A DNA stretch of 64,000 bases from NCBI GenBank assembly GCA_910575475.1, contig CAJTGD010000029.1, forward strand, positions 1 to 64,000, given 5' to 3'. A program made the translations under genes and the position numbers. Shown here piece by piece: positions 7,575 through 16,447 of this stretch. Within the stretch, counting starts at the first letter, position 1. Each line of letters opens with the position of its first letter. Source of the stretch: Lachnospiraceae bacterium. GTDB taxonomy: Bacteria > Bacillota > Clostridia > Lachnospirales > Lachnospiraceae. Below the pieces are notes generated by a model. That model was not told where the DNA came from, did not search any database, and saw only the letters and a list, made by a program, of their open reading frames with translations.

Positions 7575-10184
7575 ATGATTTCAAGACGGGACATCCAATA
7601 TTGCGGAGAAGATTTAAAAATAAACAGAGGGCGTTGTGTGGAAGTACTGGCTCCGGCAGGGTCATATGACAGCTTCCGGGCAGCGCTGACGGCAGGGGCG
7701 GATGCGGTATATGCAGGCGGCCCTCATTTTGGTGCGCGTGCATATGCGGAGAACTTTACCGAGGAGCAGCTTCTGGAAGCGATCGACGAAGCGCATCTGC
7801 ACGGGCGAAGATTCTATCTGACTGTCAATACACTCGTGAAGGATCAGGAGCTGCCGCAGCTTTACCGCTACCTGGAACCTCTGTACCGGGGCGGGCTGGA
7901 TGCAGTGATCGTACAGGATACCGGCGTGCTTCAGGTGGTGCGTACCTGCTTTCCGGATCTGGATATCCACGCCAGTACGCAAATGACCATCACCGGGGCA
8001 GAGGGCGCCAGGTTTTTGAAGGAATGCGGCGCTGTGCGTGCCGTTCCGGCGAGGGAGCTGTCTCTGGAGGAGATCCGGCATATGAAGCAGGCCGCCGGGA
8101 TGGAGATCGAATGCTTTGTCCACGGCGCACTCTGCTATTGCTATTCCGGACAGTGTCTGCTCAGCAGTTTGATTGGAGGAAGGAGCGGGAACCGGGGGCA
8201 GTGTGCCCAGCCCTGCCGCCTGCATTATGCATCGGGCGGTAAAAAAGGGTATCTGCTGAGTCTGAAGGACATCTGTACGCTGGAGCTGATCCCGGATCTG
8301 ATCGACGCGGGGATCGATTCCTTCAAGATCGAAGGGCGGATGAAGCGTCCGGAATACGTTGCCGGAGTGACATCCATGTACCGGAAGTATGTGGATTTGT
8401 ATCAGAAGTCGGGCAGAGAGAGGTTCCGTGTCAGTGAAGAGGATCAGGAAATGCTGCTGGATCTGTATAATCGGGGCGGATTCCATACAGGCTATTATCA
8501 GCAGAAGAACGGCAGGGATATGATCGCGTCAGACCGTCCGAACCATGCCGGGGTCCCTGCCGTAAAGGTCATGGATCAAAAGGGCAGGGAAGTGACTGCA
8601 AAGGCACTGACTCAGATCCACAGAGGGGATGTTCTCGCATTTCCTCAGCAGGGAGATCATACTTTTGGCAAAGATCATGAGAAGGGCAGCCGGATCACGA
8701 TTCCTTTACCGAAGGGGAAGCATTTGGAAAAAGGGCTTGTCCTGAACCGGATCAGAAATGAAAAGCTGCTCGGGGAGCTCCGGGATTTCCAGAAGCAGGG
8801 AAAACGAAAAGAAAAAATTTATGGTTTCTTAAGGCTTTATTCCGAAGAACCTGCTATGATGACGGTATGCAAGGGCGATGTGTCTGCGCAGGCTGTTTCG
8901 GAGCTTACAGTGGTACAGGCGGAGAAAAGCCCGCTGGATGAAGCGCGTATCCGAAAGCAGCTGGAAAAGACCGGAAATACGGAATTTGAATTTGATAATC
9001 TGGAGATTGATCTGGAAGAAGGGGTATTTCTGCCGATGCAGCAGATCAATGAGCTGCGGAGACGGGTACTGGAGGAACTGCACAAAAACATATGCATGCA
9101 GTACCACAGGCCGGAGGCAGCAGCTCTCGACCGGATCGGAACAGGGCTATTGACGGAAAAAGAAGGAAGCCGCACAGGGGCATTTCGGTTTTCGGCGCTG
9201 GTACAGACCATGTCTCAGCTGGACCAGGTGTGCGCATTTCCCGAAGTTTCCCGGGTCTATATAGACAGCGCAGCCCTGGGGATGCTCGGCGCCGGAGATG
9301 CATTGGCGGACCGCTGCGGCCGGCTTCGGGCGCAGGGGAGGGAGGTATTCCTTGGGGCGCCCCATATTTTCCGCGGGCAGGCGGCTCGGATGTGGGAAGC
9401 TCGGATGAGATGCTTTGACGGGATCCATTTTGACGGGATCCTCCTGCGGAATTATGAAAGCTTTGCGCTTTGGAACGGCGCGGAAGAAAAGGACAGGCTG
9501 CTGCAGGCAGCCGATCCGGGTGGGAACAGCAGCAGGGACAGAAAAGCGGGCCAATGGATTTCGGAAATTGACAGAAATGTGATCCTGGATCATAATGTGT
9601 ATGTCATGAATCAGGCTGCGAAGGCATTCTGGAACCAGCATGGGGTACGGGAATTTACCGTGCCTGCGGAACTGAACAGGAATGAGATTCTGCATCTGGG
9701 CGCAGAGCATATGGAGATGCTGGTCTATGGATACCTTCCGGTCATGGTGACCGCGCAGTGCATTACGAAAACCGTAGATCAATGCCGAAAGCAGACCGAA
9801 GTGAAAGCGTCGTATTCCGAAGAAGAAAAATCGAACAGAAATATAAGGGAACTGACGGATCGGTACGGAAATCCGTTTTTAGTGGAAAACCGCTGTGAGG
9901 ACTGCTATAATATCATTTATAATTCGGTTCCGCTATGCCTGTTTGATGAGAAAGCGGCATTGAGGGAAATCGGCCCTTCCCGGCTCAGGCTGCAGTTTTC
10001 CGTGGAGGATGGGGAACAGACGCGGCGGGTCCTGCAGGAATGCATCCGGGCATTTTCAGGCGGGACACAGAAAAAAACAGCCGGAAGTCCGCCGGATTTC
10101 AAAAACGATACGGAAAGAGGAAGTGATCCTCACCAGCCAGCCGGCCGCTTTACGCGGGGGCATTTCCGAAGGGGAGTTTTATAG
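7575..10184 (+). CDS. U32 family peptidase with DUF3656 region
   Basis: The U32 signature is exact: ECFVHGALCYCYSGQCLLSS (near residues 180-200). The N-terminal core ADAVYAGG..FGARAYAENF is the TIM-barrel part. Large U32 proteins of about 800-870 residues have a second, collagenase-like half, here from about residue 380. Related E. coli proteins (RlhA, TrhP, UbiU/V) modify RNA or hydroxylate ubiquinone, so 'peptidase' may be a misnomer; the Cys-rich segments would fit an iron-sulfur site. AGGAGG (7567-7572) is very close to ATG 7575, so an earlier (GTG 7563) or a later start is possible. It overlaps the next gene by one base (TAGTG). Confidence 0.85.
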   Translation: MISRRDIQYCGEDLKINRGRCVEVLAPAGSYDSFRAALTAGADAVYAGGPHFGARAYAENFTEEQLLEAIDEAHLHGRRFYLTVNTLVKDQELPQLYRYLEPLYRGGLDAVIVQDTGVLQVVRTCFPDLDIHASTQMTITGAEGARFLKECGAVRAVPARELSLEEIRHMKQAAGMEIECFVHGALCYCYSGQCLLSSLIGGRSGNRGQCAQPCRLHYASGGKKGYLLSLKDICTLELIPDLIDAGIDSFKIEGRMKRPEYVAGVTSMYRKYVDLYQKSGRERFRVSEEDQEMLLDLYNRGGFHTGYYQQKNGRDMIASDRPNHAGVPAVKVMDQKGREVTAKALTQIHRGDVLAFPQQGDHTFGKDHEKGSRITIPLPKGKHLEKGLVLNRIRNEKLLGELRDFQKQGKRKEKIYGFLRLYSEEPAMMTVCKGDVSAQAVSELTVVQAEKSPLDEARIRKQLEKTGNTEFEFDNLEIDLEEGVFLPMQQINELRRRVLEELHKNICMQYHRPEAAALDRIGTGLLTEKEGSRTGAFRFSALVQTMSQLDQVCAFPEVSRVYIDSAALGMLGAGDALADRCGRLRAQGREVFLGAPHIFRGQAARMWEARMRCFDGIHFDGILLRNYESFALWNGAEEKDRLLQAADPGGNSSRDRKAGQWISEIDRNVILDHNVYVMNQAAKAFWNQHGVREFTVPAELNRNEILHLGAEHMEMLVYGYLPVMVTAQCITKTVDQCRKQTEVKASYSEEEKSNRNIRELTDRYGNPFLVENRCEDCYNIIYNSVPLCLFDEKAALREIGPSRLRLQFSVEDGEQTRRVLQECIRAFSGGTQKKTAGSPPDFKNDTERGSDPHQPAGRFTRGHFRRGVL

Positions 10185-11818
10185 TGGTTAATATTATTGT
10201 TGAAGTATCAAAGTATATGATCATCCTATTGATGACCGCCTATACATTTTCATGCTTCTCGATCTTCGCGCAGAGCTACGAGGAAGATGAAAAGCGGGTC
10301 TATATTCTGCAGAATGTGCTGATGTTCATGATGCAGTTTCTGGCCTATGCGGTGATGTACCTGAAAACAGAGGAACACAAGCTCCTGCTGTTCTTTGCGG
10401 TACAGGTGGTGCTGCTGGTTGCGGTCATCCTTCTGTATTCGATCCTGTATCCGAATGTATCCAGGCTGATCGTGAACAACATGTGCATGCTGCTCAGCGC
10501 AGGACTGATCATGATCACCCGGCTGTCCTATGAAAGCGCGGTGAAGCAATTCATCTTTATCGCCCTGGGGACCGCATTCGGCCTGGTCGTTCCGGTCCTG
10601 ATCCGAAAGCTGAAATTTCTGGCGGACTGGGTCTATATCTACGCGGGAGTCGGATTTGCGGCGCTTCTGCTGGTGGCGGTGTTCGCCGCTACGTCAGGCG
10701 GGGCGAAGCTTGGATTTACCATAGGCGGGATTGGGATCCAGCCATCGGAATTTGTAAAGATCTTGTTTGTATTTTATGTGGCGGCCAGCCTGAAAAATTC
10801 TACGGAATTTAAAAATGTGGTGATCACTACAGCGGTGGCAGCGGCTCATGTGCTGATCCTGGTGGTGTCTACGGATCTGGGCGCGGCGCTGATTTTGTTT
10901 GTGGTGTACCTGGTCATGCTGTACGTGGCGACAAAGCAGCCGCTGTATGCCGCGGCAGGGCTTGGGGCAGGCAGTCTGGCCGCGGTGGCAGGGTATCATC
11001 TGTTTGCCCACATTAAAGTACGTGTGGCGGCGTGGAAGGATCCTTTCGCGTCTTATAATGAAGGCGGCTATCAGGTGGCCCAGTCTTTGTTTGCCATCGG
11101 GACCGGAAGCTGGTTCGGCATGGGGCTGTGCCAGGGAAGTCCGGATATGATTCCCGTGGCAGAGTCGGATTTTATTTTTTCCGCGATTGCGGAAGAGCTG
11201 GGAGTGATCTTTGCGCTCTGCCTGATCCTGATCTGCGTGAGCTGTTATGTCATGTTCCTGAATATTGCCATGGAGCTGCGCAATCCGTTCTATAAGCTGG
11301 TGGCATTAGGGCTTGGAACGTGTTACATTTTTCAGGTGTTTCTGACCATCGGCGGGGTGACCAAGTTCATTCCCTCGACAGGAGTGACGCTGCCTCTTGT
11401 CAGCTATGGAGGAAGTTCGATCCTGAGTTCCATGATCATGATCGGGATCATACAGGGACTTTATATCATCCGCGAGGACGAGGAAGAGGAACTGGAAATG
11501 AAACGGGAGATGGCAGCCAGACGGCGGCGCCAACGGGCAGCCAGGGAAGCCAGGGAAAGGACGGAGGCGGGCCGGAACGGAGGCGGACGAAAAAGCGGGG
11601 ATTCCCCAGGAGCCCAGCGGCAGAACCCGGGCCGCCGCTCCGGAACGGATCCGGAGGGAGCGAGACGCCAGGGCGCAGGACAGAGACGGACCAGGGCAGG
11701 ACAGGAGGAGACAGGAAGAGAGAGAGCATTAAGAGATGAGCAGAGAGGATCGAGAAATAAAAAACCGACAAAAGAAAAATCCAAATTCGAAGAAGTTCCA
11801 AAACAAAGAATTCGCTAG
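10184..11818 (+). CDS. FtsW/RodA/SpoVE-family peptidoglycan glycosyltransferase
   Basis: A SEDS-family polymerase that assembles lipid II into glycan strands with a partner PBP. Residues 1-430 contain about 12 membrane helices and the conserved WKDPFASYNEGGYQVAQSL and PVAESDFIFSAIAEELG loops, where the DP aspartate is the likely catalytic residue. An extra hydrophobic N-terminal part of about 150 residues is longer than in E. coli RodA and like the actinobacterial FtsW-type RodA. The last ~110 residues are an Arg/Gly/Glu-rich hydrophilic tail. GTG 10184 overlaps the preceding stop. The gene overlaps the PBP gene by 83 bases, so the two products are probably made together. Confidence 0.9.
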   Translation: MVNIIVEVSKYMIILLMTAYTFSCFSIFAQSYEEDEKRVYILQNVLMFMMQFLAYAVMYLKTEEHKLLLFFAVQVVLLVAVILLYSILYPNVSRLIVNNMCMLLSAGLIMITRLSYESAVKQFIFIALGTAFGLVVPVLIRKLKFLADWVYIYAGVGFAALLLVAVFAATSGGAKLGFTIGGIGIQPSEFVKILFVFYVAASLKNSTEFKNVVITTAVAAAHVLILVVSTDLGAALILFVVYLVMLYVATKQPLYAAAGLGAGSLAAVAGYHLFAHIKVRVAAWKDPFASYNEGGYQVAQSLFAIGTGSWFGMGLCQGSPDMIPVAESDFIFSAIAEELGVIFALCLILICVSCYVMFLNIAMELRNPFYKLVALGLGTCYIFQVFLTIGGVTKFIPSTGVTLPLVSYGGSSILSSMIMIGIIQGLYIIREDEEEELEMKREMAARRRRQRAAREARERTEAGRNGGGRKSGDSPGAQRQNPGRRSGTDPEGARRQGAGQRRTRAGQEETGRERALRDEQRGSRNKKPTKEKSKFEEVPKQRIR

Positions 11819-13205
11819 GATCACCTATTTTTTCGTGCTGCTGTTCCTTGCAATGATGGGATATCTGCTTTATTTTACCGCGGTTCGGGCAAAGGATATC
11901 GTGAACAGCCCTTACAACGCGCGGCAGGATAACTTCGCGGATCTGGTCATTCGGGGAGATCTTTCGGACAGGAACGGAAATACCCTTGCCCATACGGAGG
12001 TGGCGGAGGATGGTACGGAGATGCGGCAGTATCCTTATGGGGATCTGTTTGCCCATGTGATCGGATACAACCATCCGGAGCTGGGAAAGACCGGGCTGGA
12101 ATCTGTGGAGAATTTTTCTCTGCTGAGCTCCAACGCGTTTTTCCTGGAAAAGATGAAGGACGAATTTCAGGATCAGAAGCACCGGGGAGATACGGTGGTG
12201 ACCACCCTGGACGCAGGCTTACAGCAGACGGCTTACCAGGCGCTGGGAGACAATAAGGGGGCTGTGGTCGTGATGGAGGCTTCCACCGGAAAAATCCTGG
12301 TGATGCTGTCCAAGCCGTCCTATGATCCGAATCAGATCGAGATGAACTGGTCGTATCTGAACGCGGATGAGGACAACAGCCCGATGCTCAACCGTGCCAC
12401 CCAGGGCTCCTATGCGCCGGGATCTACCTTCAAGGTGGTGACGGCCCTGGAGTATATGCGGGAGCATCCGGATTATGAAAATTATACCTACGAATGTGCG
12501 GGGGAGATCACATCCAATGATGTGACGATCCGCTGTTTTGACAGTACGGTGCATGGCTTCGAGAACCTGCGGAGTTCCTTTGCAAATTCCTGCAACGCGT
12601 CTTTCGTCAATATCGGATTGTCCCTGAACCGTAGTTCCTATGCGAAAACGGCGGAGGACCTGCTGTTCAATAAAAAGCTTCCGTGCATGCTGGATTATAC
12701 GAAGAGCTCTTTTTCCGTAGACCAGAGCACCGGGGAGGCGGAAGTCATGATGACTGCCATGGGACAGGGAAAGACGCTGGTCAGCCCCTACCATATGGCA
12801 TTGATCACATCAGCGGTTGCCAACGGCGGAATCCTGATGGAACCTTATCTTGTGGAAAAGGTGACCAACCATACGGGCAGGGAGATCAAGAAAAATGTGC
12901 CGAAAAGCTATCGAAAGCTGATGTCTTCGGATGAGGCGGCACAGCTGAAGGATTATATGCGCGCAGTGGTAGACGAGGGAACCGGAATGCTGCTGAGCGG
13001 CCAGAGCTATACGGCAGCCGGAAAGACCGGTACGGCTGAGTACGCCATGGACGACGGGGAAAAGATGCACTCCTGGTTCATGGGATTTACCAATGTAGAC
13101 AATCCGGAGCTGGTCATCAGTGTGATCGTGGAAGGATATGACGGCAACGACGGAGCAAAGGCGGTGCCGATCGCGAAGCAGATATTGGATGCTTACTATT
13201 ATTAG
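11736..13205 (+). CDS. Class B penicillin-binding protein (transpeptidase)
   Basis: A 489-residue PBP2/PbpA-like protein with a single N-terminal membrane anchor (residues 29-50), a short non-catalytic domain and a transpeptidase domain. Active-site motifs are clear: STFK with Ser231, SCN (Ser285-Asn287) and KTG from Lys430. It lacks the long pedestal and PASTA repeats, resembling the PbpA partner of RodA in Actinobacteria and similar Clostridial pairs. ATG 11736 lies within the end of the ftsW-like gene, in another reading frame. Context makes it the cognate transpeptidase of that SEDS protein; whether the pair serves division, elongation or sporulation is not decided. Confidence 0.93.
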   Translation: MSREDREIKNRQKKNPNSKKFQNKEFARITYFFVLLFLAMMGYLLYFTAVRAKDIVNSPYNARQDNFADLVIRGDLSDRNGNTLAHTEVAEDGTEMRQYPYGDLFAHVIGYNHPELGKTGLESVENFSLLSSNAFFLEKMKDEFQDQKHRGDTVVTTLDAGLQQTAYQALGDNKGAVVVMEASTGKILVMLSKPSYDPNQIEMNWSYLNADEDNSPMLNRATQGSYAPGSTFKVVTALEYMREHPDYENYTYECAGEITSNDVTIRCFDSTVHGFENLRSSFANSCNASFVNIGLSLNRSSYAKTAEDLLFNKKLPCMLDYTKSSFSVDQSTGEAEVMMTAMGQGKTLVSPYHMALITSAVANGGILMEPYLVEKVTNHTGREIKKNVPKSYRKLMSSDEAAQLKDYMRAVVDEGTGMLLSGQSYTAAGKTGTAEYAMDDGEKMHSWFMGFTNVDNPELVISVIVEGYDGNDGAKAVPIAKQILDAYYY

Positions 13206-13247
13206 AAATTATTTATGCGGAGTATCCGGTCAAAAGGGAAGGAAATC

Positions 13248-13592
13248 ATGAGGATAAAATGTTATTGTGATCTGTATGTGAGTGACGGATTGAAGCGAAA
13301 GAAAAATAAGATATTAAAAAAGCTGATGGATCGTACCCTGCAGCCGTCCTTATATATCCTTACATTGGCCCGGGGGGAGCAAAACCTCCTGGAATTTTAT
13401 CCGGCGCTTCTTCTGCAGCAGCCGTGGTACGATGACGCGGAGGTTTTTGTAGTAGGCATTGCGGAAGGGTATGATGCCGCCGTGTATCTGGTGGAGGAGA
13501 TCGTCCGCCAGGTGCTGGAAGAGACAGGGGAAACCGATATCCGTAGATTCCTTGCCGAACGGCAGGGAAGATTTGAGGAAGGGCTGGCATAA
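13248..13592 (+). CDS. Conserved hypothetical protein
   Basis: A 114-residue soluble protein beginning MRIKCYCDLYVSDGLKRKK. No catalytic motif is recognised. The middle (LYILTLARGEQNLLEFYPALLL) and the end (VYLVEEIVRQVLEETGETDI) suggest a small alpha/beta fold. ATG 13248 has GGGAAGGA upstream; an earlier in-frame GTG-type start without a good site is less likely. It is one base from the next gene, hence one operon with the PBP gene and the DUF2953 gene. I do not recognise its family. Confidence 0.7.
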   Translation: MRIKCYCDLYVSDGLKRKKNKILKKLMDRTLQPSLYILTLARGEQNLLEFYPALLLQQPWYDDAEVFVVGIAEGYDAAVYLVEEIVRQVLEETGETDIRRFLAERQGRFEEGLA

Positions 13593-13593
13593 C

Positions 13594-14685
13594 ATGTTGC
13601 AGGTGATTTTGTTTATTTTAAAACTCATAGGCTGGATACTGCTGGTGATCCTGGGGCTTTTGATCCTGGTGCTGCTGGCCGTGATCTTTACGCCCCTGCG
13701 CTACCAGGCGGAGGCCAGCTGTCCGGGAAAGCTCTCGGAGCTGGAGGCCGGTGTAAGCTTCGGGATTTTTTTCCGGCTGATCAGCGGCAGGCTGCAGTAC
13801 CGGAAAGGAAATCTGTCCTGGAATATCCGGGCGGCCTGGATCAGGCTGGGCGATACCGGGGACGCAGAAGAAGAAATAGAAGAAGCAGCCGATGACCTGG
13901 AAGAAATGGGGGAGAAGGTGCTGGAAGAGATCGCGGATGCAGAAGAGACAGAAGAGGCATCTGAGGAACCGAAATCGGAGCAGCCGGCAGAAGAGACAGC
14001 CGAAGATACTAAATCGGAAAATCTGCCGCAAGGACCGGAGGATACCCCAAAAGAGCCGGTGAGAGAAAGCGCGGCAGAAGCATCGGCAGAATCCAGAGAT
14101 CAGAAGGCGGAAAATAAATCTGAGGAATCGGCAGACACCAATAAAAAGAAACCGAAAAAGAAGAAGAAAAAAACGGTGCCTCCGGATGCAGATACCGGAG
14201 AATCAGAAAAGAAACCGAAAAAAACTCTGTCGGACAAAATCACGGCTGTATTTGATAAGATCGAATATACTTTTGATAAAATGTGTGCTAAAATAGAGAT
14301 GTTGTCGGCAAAGGCGGAGCTTGTGACTGATTTTTTATCGGACGGCGTACATCAGTCCGCATTTTTGAAATGTCTTGCCGAACTGAAAAAATTGCTGTTC
14401 CGGCTACGGCCGAAGCAGTGCAGAGGGGAAATCCGGTTTGGATTCGAGGATCCTTCCCTGACGGGAAAGGTGCTGGCGGGCGCCAGTATGCTGTATCCAT
14501 ACTGGGGAGAGCATGCCTACTGCTACCCCGATTTTGAGGAAAAGGTTCTGGAAGGCGAGGTATCCGTGAAGGGGGCCTTTCGTATCCTGCCGGCGGCAGT
14601 GATGGGCTGGAACCTGCTCTGGAACCGGAACGTGAGGCGGACGGTTCTGGATGCCAGGCGGTTGATCTTGAGATTAAGAAAATAA
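13594..14685 (+). CDS. DUF2953 domain-containing membrane protein
   Basis: A 363-residue protein: an N-terminal transmembrane helix (residues 3-28), a short domain (FTPLRYQAEASCPGKLSELE), a low-complexity linker of about 150 residues very rich in Glu, Ala and Lys including a KKPKKKKKK run, then a C-terminal DUF2953 domain (EIRFGFEDPSLTGKVLAGAS). DUF2953 proteins (YtfI in B. subtilis) are regularly next to ytfJ/gerW, as here (14719-15120), which supports the assignment and suggests a spore or germination role. ATG 13594 is one base past the preceding stop. Confidence 0.85.
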   Translation: MLQVILFILKLIGWILLVILGLLILVLLAVIFTPLRYQAEASCPGKLSELEAGVSFGIFFRLISGRLQYRKGNLSWNIRAAWIRLGDTGDAEEEIEEAADDLEEMGEKVLEEIADAEETEEASEEPKSEQPAEETAEDTKSENLPQGPEDTPKEPVRESAAEASAESRDQKAENKSEESADTNKKKPKKKKKKTVPPDADTGESEKKPKKTLSDKITAVFDKIEYTFDKMCAKIEMLSAKAELVTDFLSDGVHQSAFLKCLAELKKLLFRLRPKQCRGEIRFGFEDPSLTGKVLAGASMLYPYWGEHAYCYPDFEEKVLEGEVSVKGAFRILPAAVMGWNLLWNRNVRRTVLDARRLILRLRK

Positions 14686-14718
14686 AATCATCCGAAAAAT
14701 TGAAGGAGGAGTAACAGG

Positions 14719-15120
14719 ATGTCTGAAACAAATAATTTAAAAACGACGGTAGAATCCCTGATGAAGGGAATGGACGGACTCGTTTCCAGCAAGACGGTAG
14801 TAGGAGATGCGGTGCATGTGGATAATATCACGATTCTTCCTTTGATCGATGTGTCCTTCGGAATCGGGGCAGGCTCCAATCTGAGTGATAAAAAGGATAA
14901 AGGCATGGGCGGAGTCGGCGGAAAGATCACACCCAGCGCGGTTCTGGTCATCAAGGACGGGACAACCCGGCTGGTGAATATCAAGAACCAGGATACCATC
15001 ACGAAGCTGTTTGACCTTGTACCGGAGGTGCTGGATAAAATTACCACCAGAAAAGAAGACAAGGTGACAGAGGAAGATGTGGCGGACATCCTGGATGCGG
15101 CGGCAGATCTAGAGGATTAG
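14719..15120 (+). CDS. ytfJ: GerW-family sporulation protein (YtfJ)
   Basis: 133 residues with the family pattern: an N-terminal helix (LKTTVESLMKGMDGLVSSKT), DVSFGIGAGSN, a glycine-rich MGGVGGKITPSAVLVI, and a variable C-terminus. In B. subtilis GerW is a forespore protein needed for germination with L-alanine. ATG 14719 follows AAGGAGGAG. It is adjacent to the DUF2953 gene, the conserved ytfI-ytfJ pair. Confidence 0.93.
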   Translation: MSETNNLKTTVESLMKGMDGLVSSKTVVGDAVHVDNITILPLIDVSFGIGAGSNLSDKKDKGMGGVGGKITPSAVLVIKDGTTRLVNIKNQDTITKLFDLVPEVLDKITTRKEDKVTEEDVADILDAAADLED

Positions 15121-15140
15121 AACAACGAATCATAAGCTAG

Positions 15141-15190
15141 AGTGTTGCATAAATAGCAGGTGCAGTATGCACCGTTAATTATGCAACGCT
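15141..15190 (+). repeat. Long nested hairpin after gerW
   Basis: Outer arms GTTGCATAA (15144-15152) and TTATGCAAC (15179-15187) are exact; extending outwards adds a G-T pair and two more pairs. The inner arms GGTGCA/TGCACC (15159-15164, 15168-15173) enclose GTA. No U-run follows, so it could act as a transcript-end stabiliser, an operator or a cruciform. Confidence 0.7.
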
Positions 15191-15262
15191 GTACCAGGCA
15201 TAACCGCGGACCATGCAGCATAAGATAATGTAAGTGTAATAATAGCAGTCAGGATTTTGATT

Positions 15263-15403
15263 ATGAAGCGGATGATTGGTTTTGCCTTACTTTGTGCTGC
15301 AATGGGAATGTTTTTGATCCTGCTGATCCCTTCCACGTCGATCTTAAGGGTGATGCTGTTCTGTGTGTGCCTGGCGGCAGGCTATGTATTATTTTGTAAA
15401 TGA
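15263..15403 (+). CDS. Small hydrophobic membrane protein (46 residues), unknown
   Basis: ATG 15263 to TGA 15401-15403 encodes MKRMIGFALL followed by about 34 almost wholly apolar residues with two likely membrane helices separated by PSTSILR. The upstream AGGA is weak and 9 bases away. The gene lies in the 480-base space between gerW and rpmB, in which nothing else is coding. The composition (two helices, Lys/Arg at the start) looks like a real small membrane protein, but I cannot confirm expression. Confidence 0.5.
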   Translation: MKRMIGFALLCAAMGMFLILLIPSTSILRVMLFCVCLAAGYVLFCK

Positions 15404-15530
15404 ACGGTAAGGAGCTGCCGTGAAAGGATATGTGACTCTCACTTGTCAAAATCTGCATACCATTTCACGCCGGTTCCTGAATAAGATATCCATGCAGGCA
15501 TGGCTGCACGGCTCAGTGCTTCATGGAAAT

Positions 15531-15566
15531 AAAAAAACCAGCATCTGCAGGAGATACTGGTTTTTT
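15531..15566 (-). terminator. Terminator of rpmB (possibly bidirectional)
   Basis: AAAAAACCAG (from 15531) pairs with CTGGTTTTTT (ending 15566); A- and T-runs on both sides mean it can work for either strand. It lies 33 bases beyond the rpmB stop. Confidence 0.8.
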
Positions 15567-15598
15567 CCGTGTCATCAAATATAAAGTAAATACAGTTC

Positions 15599-15784
15599 TT
15601 AAGCGCGTTCTACACGTCCGGATTTCAGACAGGATGTACATACATACATTTTCTTGGATCCGCCTTCTGTCTTAACGCGAACAGATTTTATGTTTGACTT
15701 CCACATCTTTGGTGTTTTTCTATGAGAGTGGCTTACATTATTTCCGAAATGGGCACCCTTATCACAAATAGCACATTTTGCCAT
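15599..15784 (-). CDS. rpmB: 50S ribosomal protein L28
   Basis: A 61-residue protein starting MAKCAICDKG with the L28 core FGNNVSHSHRKTPKMWKSNI. Two Cys pairs (CAIC near the N-terminus and CTSC near residue 50) make this the zinc-binding C+ form. Minus-strand AGGAGG sits 9 bases before the start codon; an upstream in-frame Met is ignored. It is divergent from the Asp23 gene, the conserved rpmB/yloU arrangement. Confidence 0.97.
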   Translation of the reverse strand: MAKCAICDKGAHFGNNVSHSHRKTPKMWKSNIKSVRVKTEGGSKKMYVCTSCLKSGRVERA

Positions 15785-15966
15785 CACTGCACCTCCTAAC
15801 AATCTGAAAATTGTCCGATGGACTCACAACACCCATATTCTAGCAGATAGAGCCGTTGATTGCAAGTATTTTTTGCATTTCTGACGGGGTTTTTGCAAAA
15901 AAAATGGAAAAATGGAAAATAATAATAGAAAAATCTTGTTTTGCGTTCCATTTTAAAATATCAGTA

Positions 15967-15995
15967 TTGTAAAGTTTATCCAAAAAGAGTATAAT
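15967..15995 (+). promoter_or_regulatory. Promoter for the Asp23-fakA genes
   Basis: TTGTAA (15967-15972), 17 bases, TATAAT (15990-15995), 75 bases before the Asp23 start. Confidence 0.65.
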
Positions 15996-16070
15996 AGGAA
16001 TACTTTCCGGGGCTTTTTTTAGTGTAAGTCTGTCCCCCGGGAGATTCGACAAAGAACAGGGGGTTCATAT

Positions 16071-16433
16071 ATGATGAAAGGCAGTATGACTACAGATTTG
16101 GGGATTATCACGATCAATCCTGACGTGATCGCGAAGTATGCCGGTTCCGTTGCGGTAGAGTGTTTTGGCATCGTCGGGATGGCGGCTGTCAGCATGACGG
16201 ACGGACTGGTAAGATTACTGAAGAAGGAAAGCCTGACCCACGGAATCCAGATTGCGATTTCCGAGGAGAATAACCTCACTTTGAATTTTCATGTGATTGT
16301 GTCATATGGTGTGAATATCCTGTCAGTTTCTGACAACCTGGTGAATAATGTCAAGTATAAGGTGGAAGAATTTACAGGTATGACGGTAGAGAAGATCAAC
16401 ATCTTCGTTGAAGGTGTCAGAGTGATAGATTAA
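16071..16433 (+). CDS. yloU: Asp23/Gls24 family envelope stress protein (YloU-like)
   Basis: 120 residues, beginning MMKGSMTTDLGIITINPDVI, with the Asp23 features: an N-terminal strand-helix (VIAKYAGSVAVECFGIVGMA), a central FHVIVSYGVNILSVSDNLV and the end EFTGMTVEKINIFVEGVRV. These proteins associate with the membrane and appear with envelope stress or lipid metabolism. It is 14 bases upstream of the fatty acid kinase gene, the same pair as yloU-yloV in B. subtilis. ATG 16071 follows CAGGGGG. Confidence 0.93.
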   Translation: MMKGSMTTDLGIITINPDVIAKYAGSVAVECFGIVGMAAVSMTDGLVRLLKKESLTHGIQIAISEENNLTLNFHVIVSYGVNILSVSDNLVNNVKYKVEEFTGMTVEKINIFVEGVRVID

Positions 16434-16447
16434 GGAGGATACTTGTC

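Noticed and set aside
13459-13593. N-terminal extension of the DUF2953 protein by 45 residues
   Set aside because: It overlaps the preceding gene in another frame; ATG 13594 begins a normal membrane helix one base after that gene's stop.
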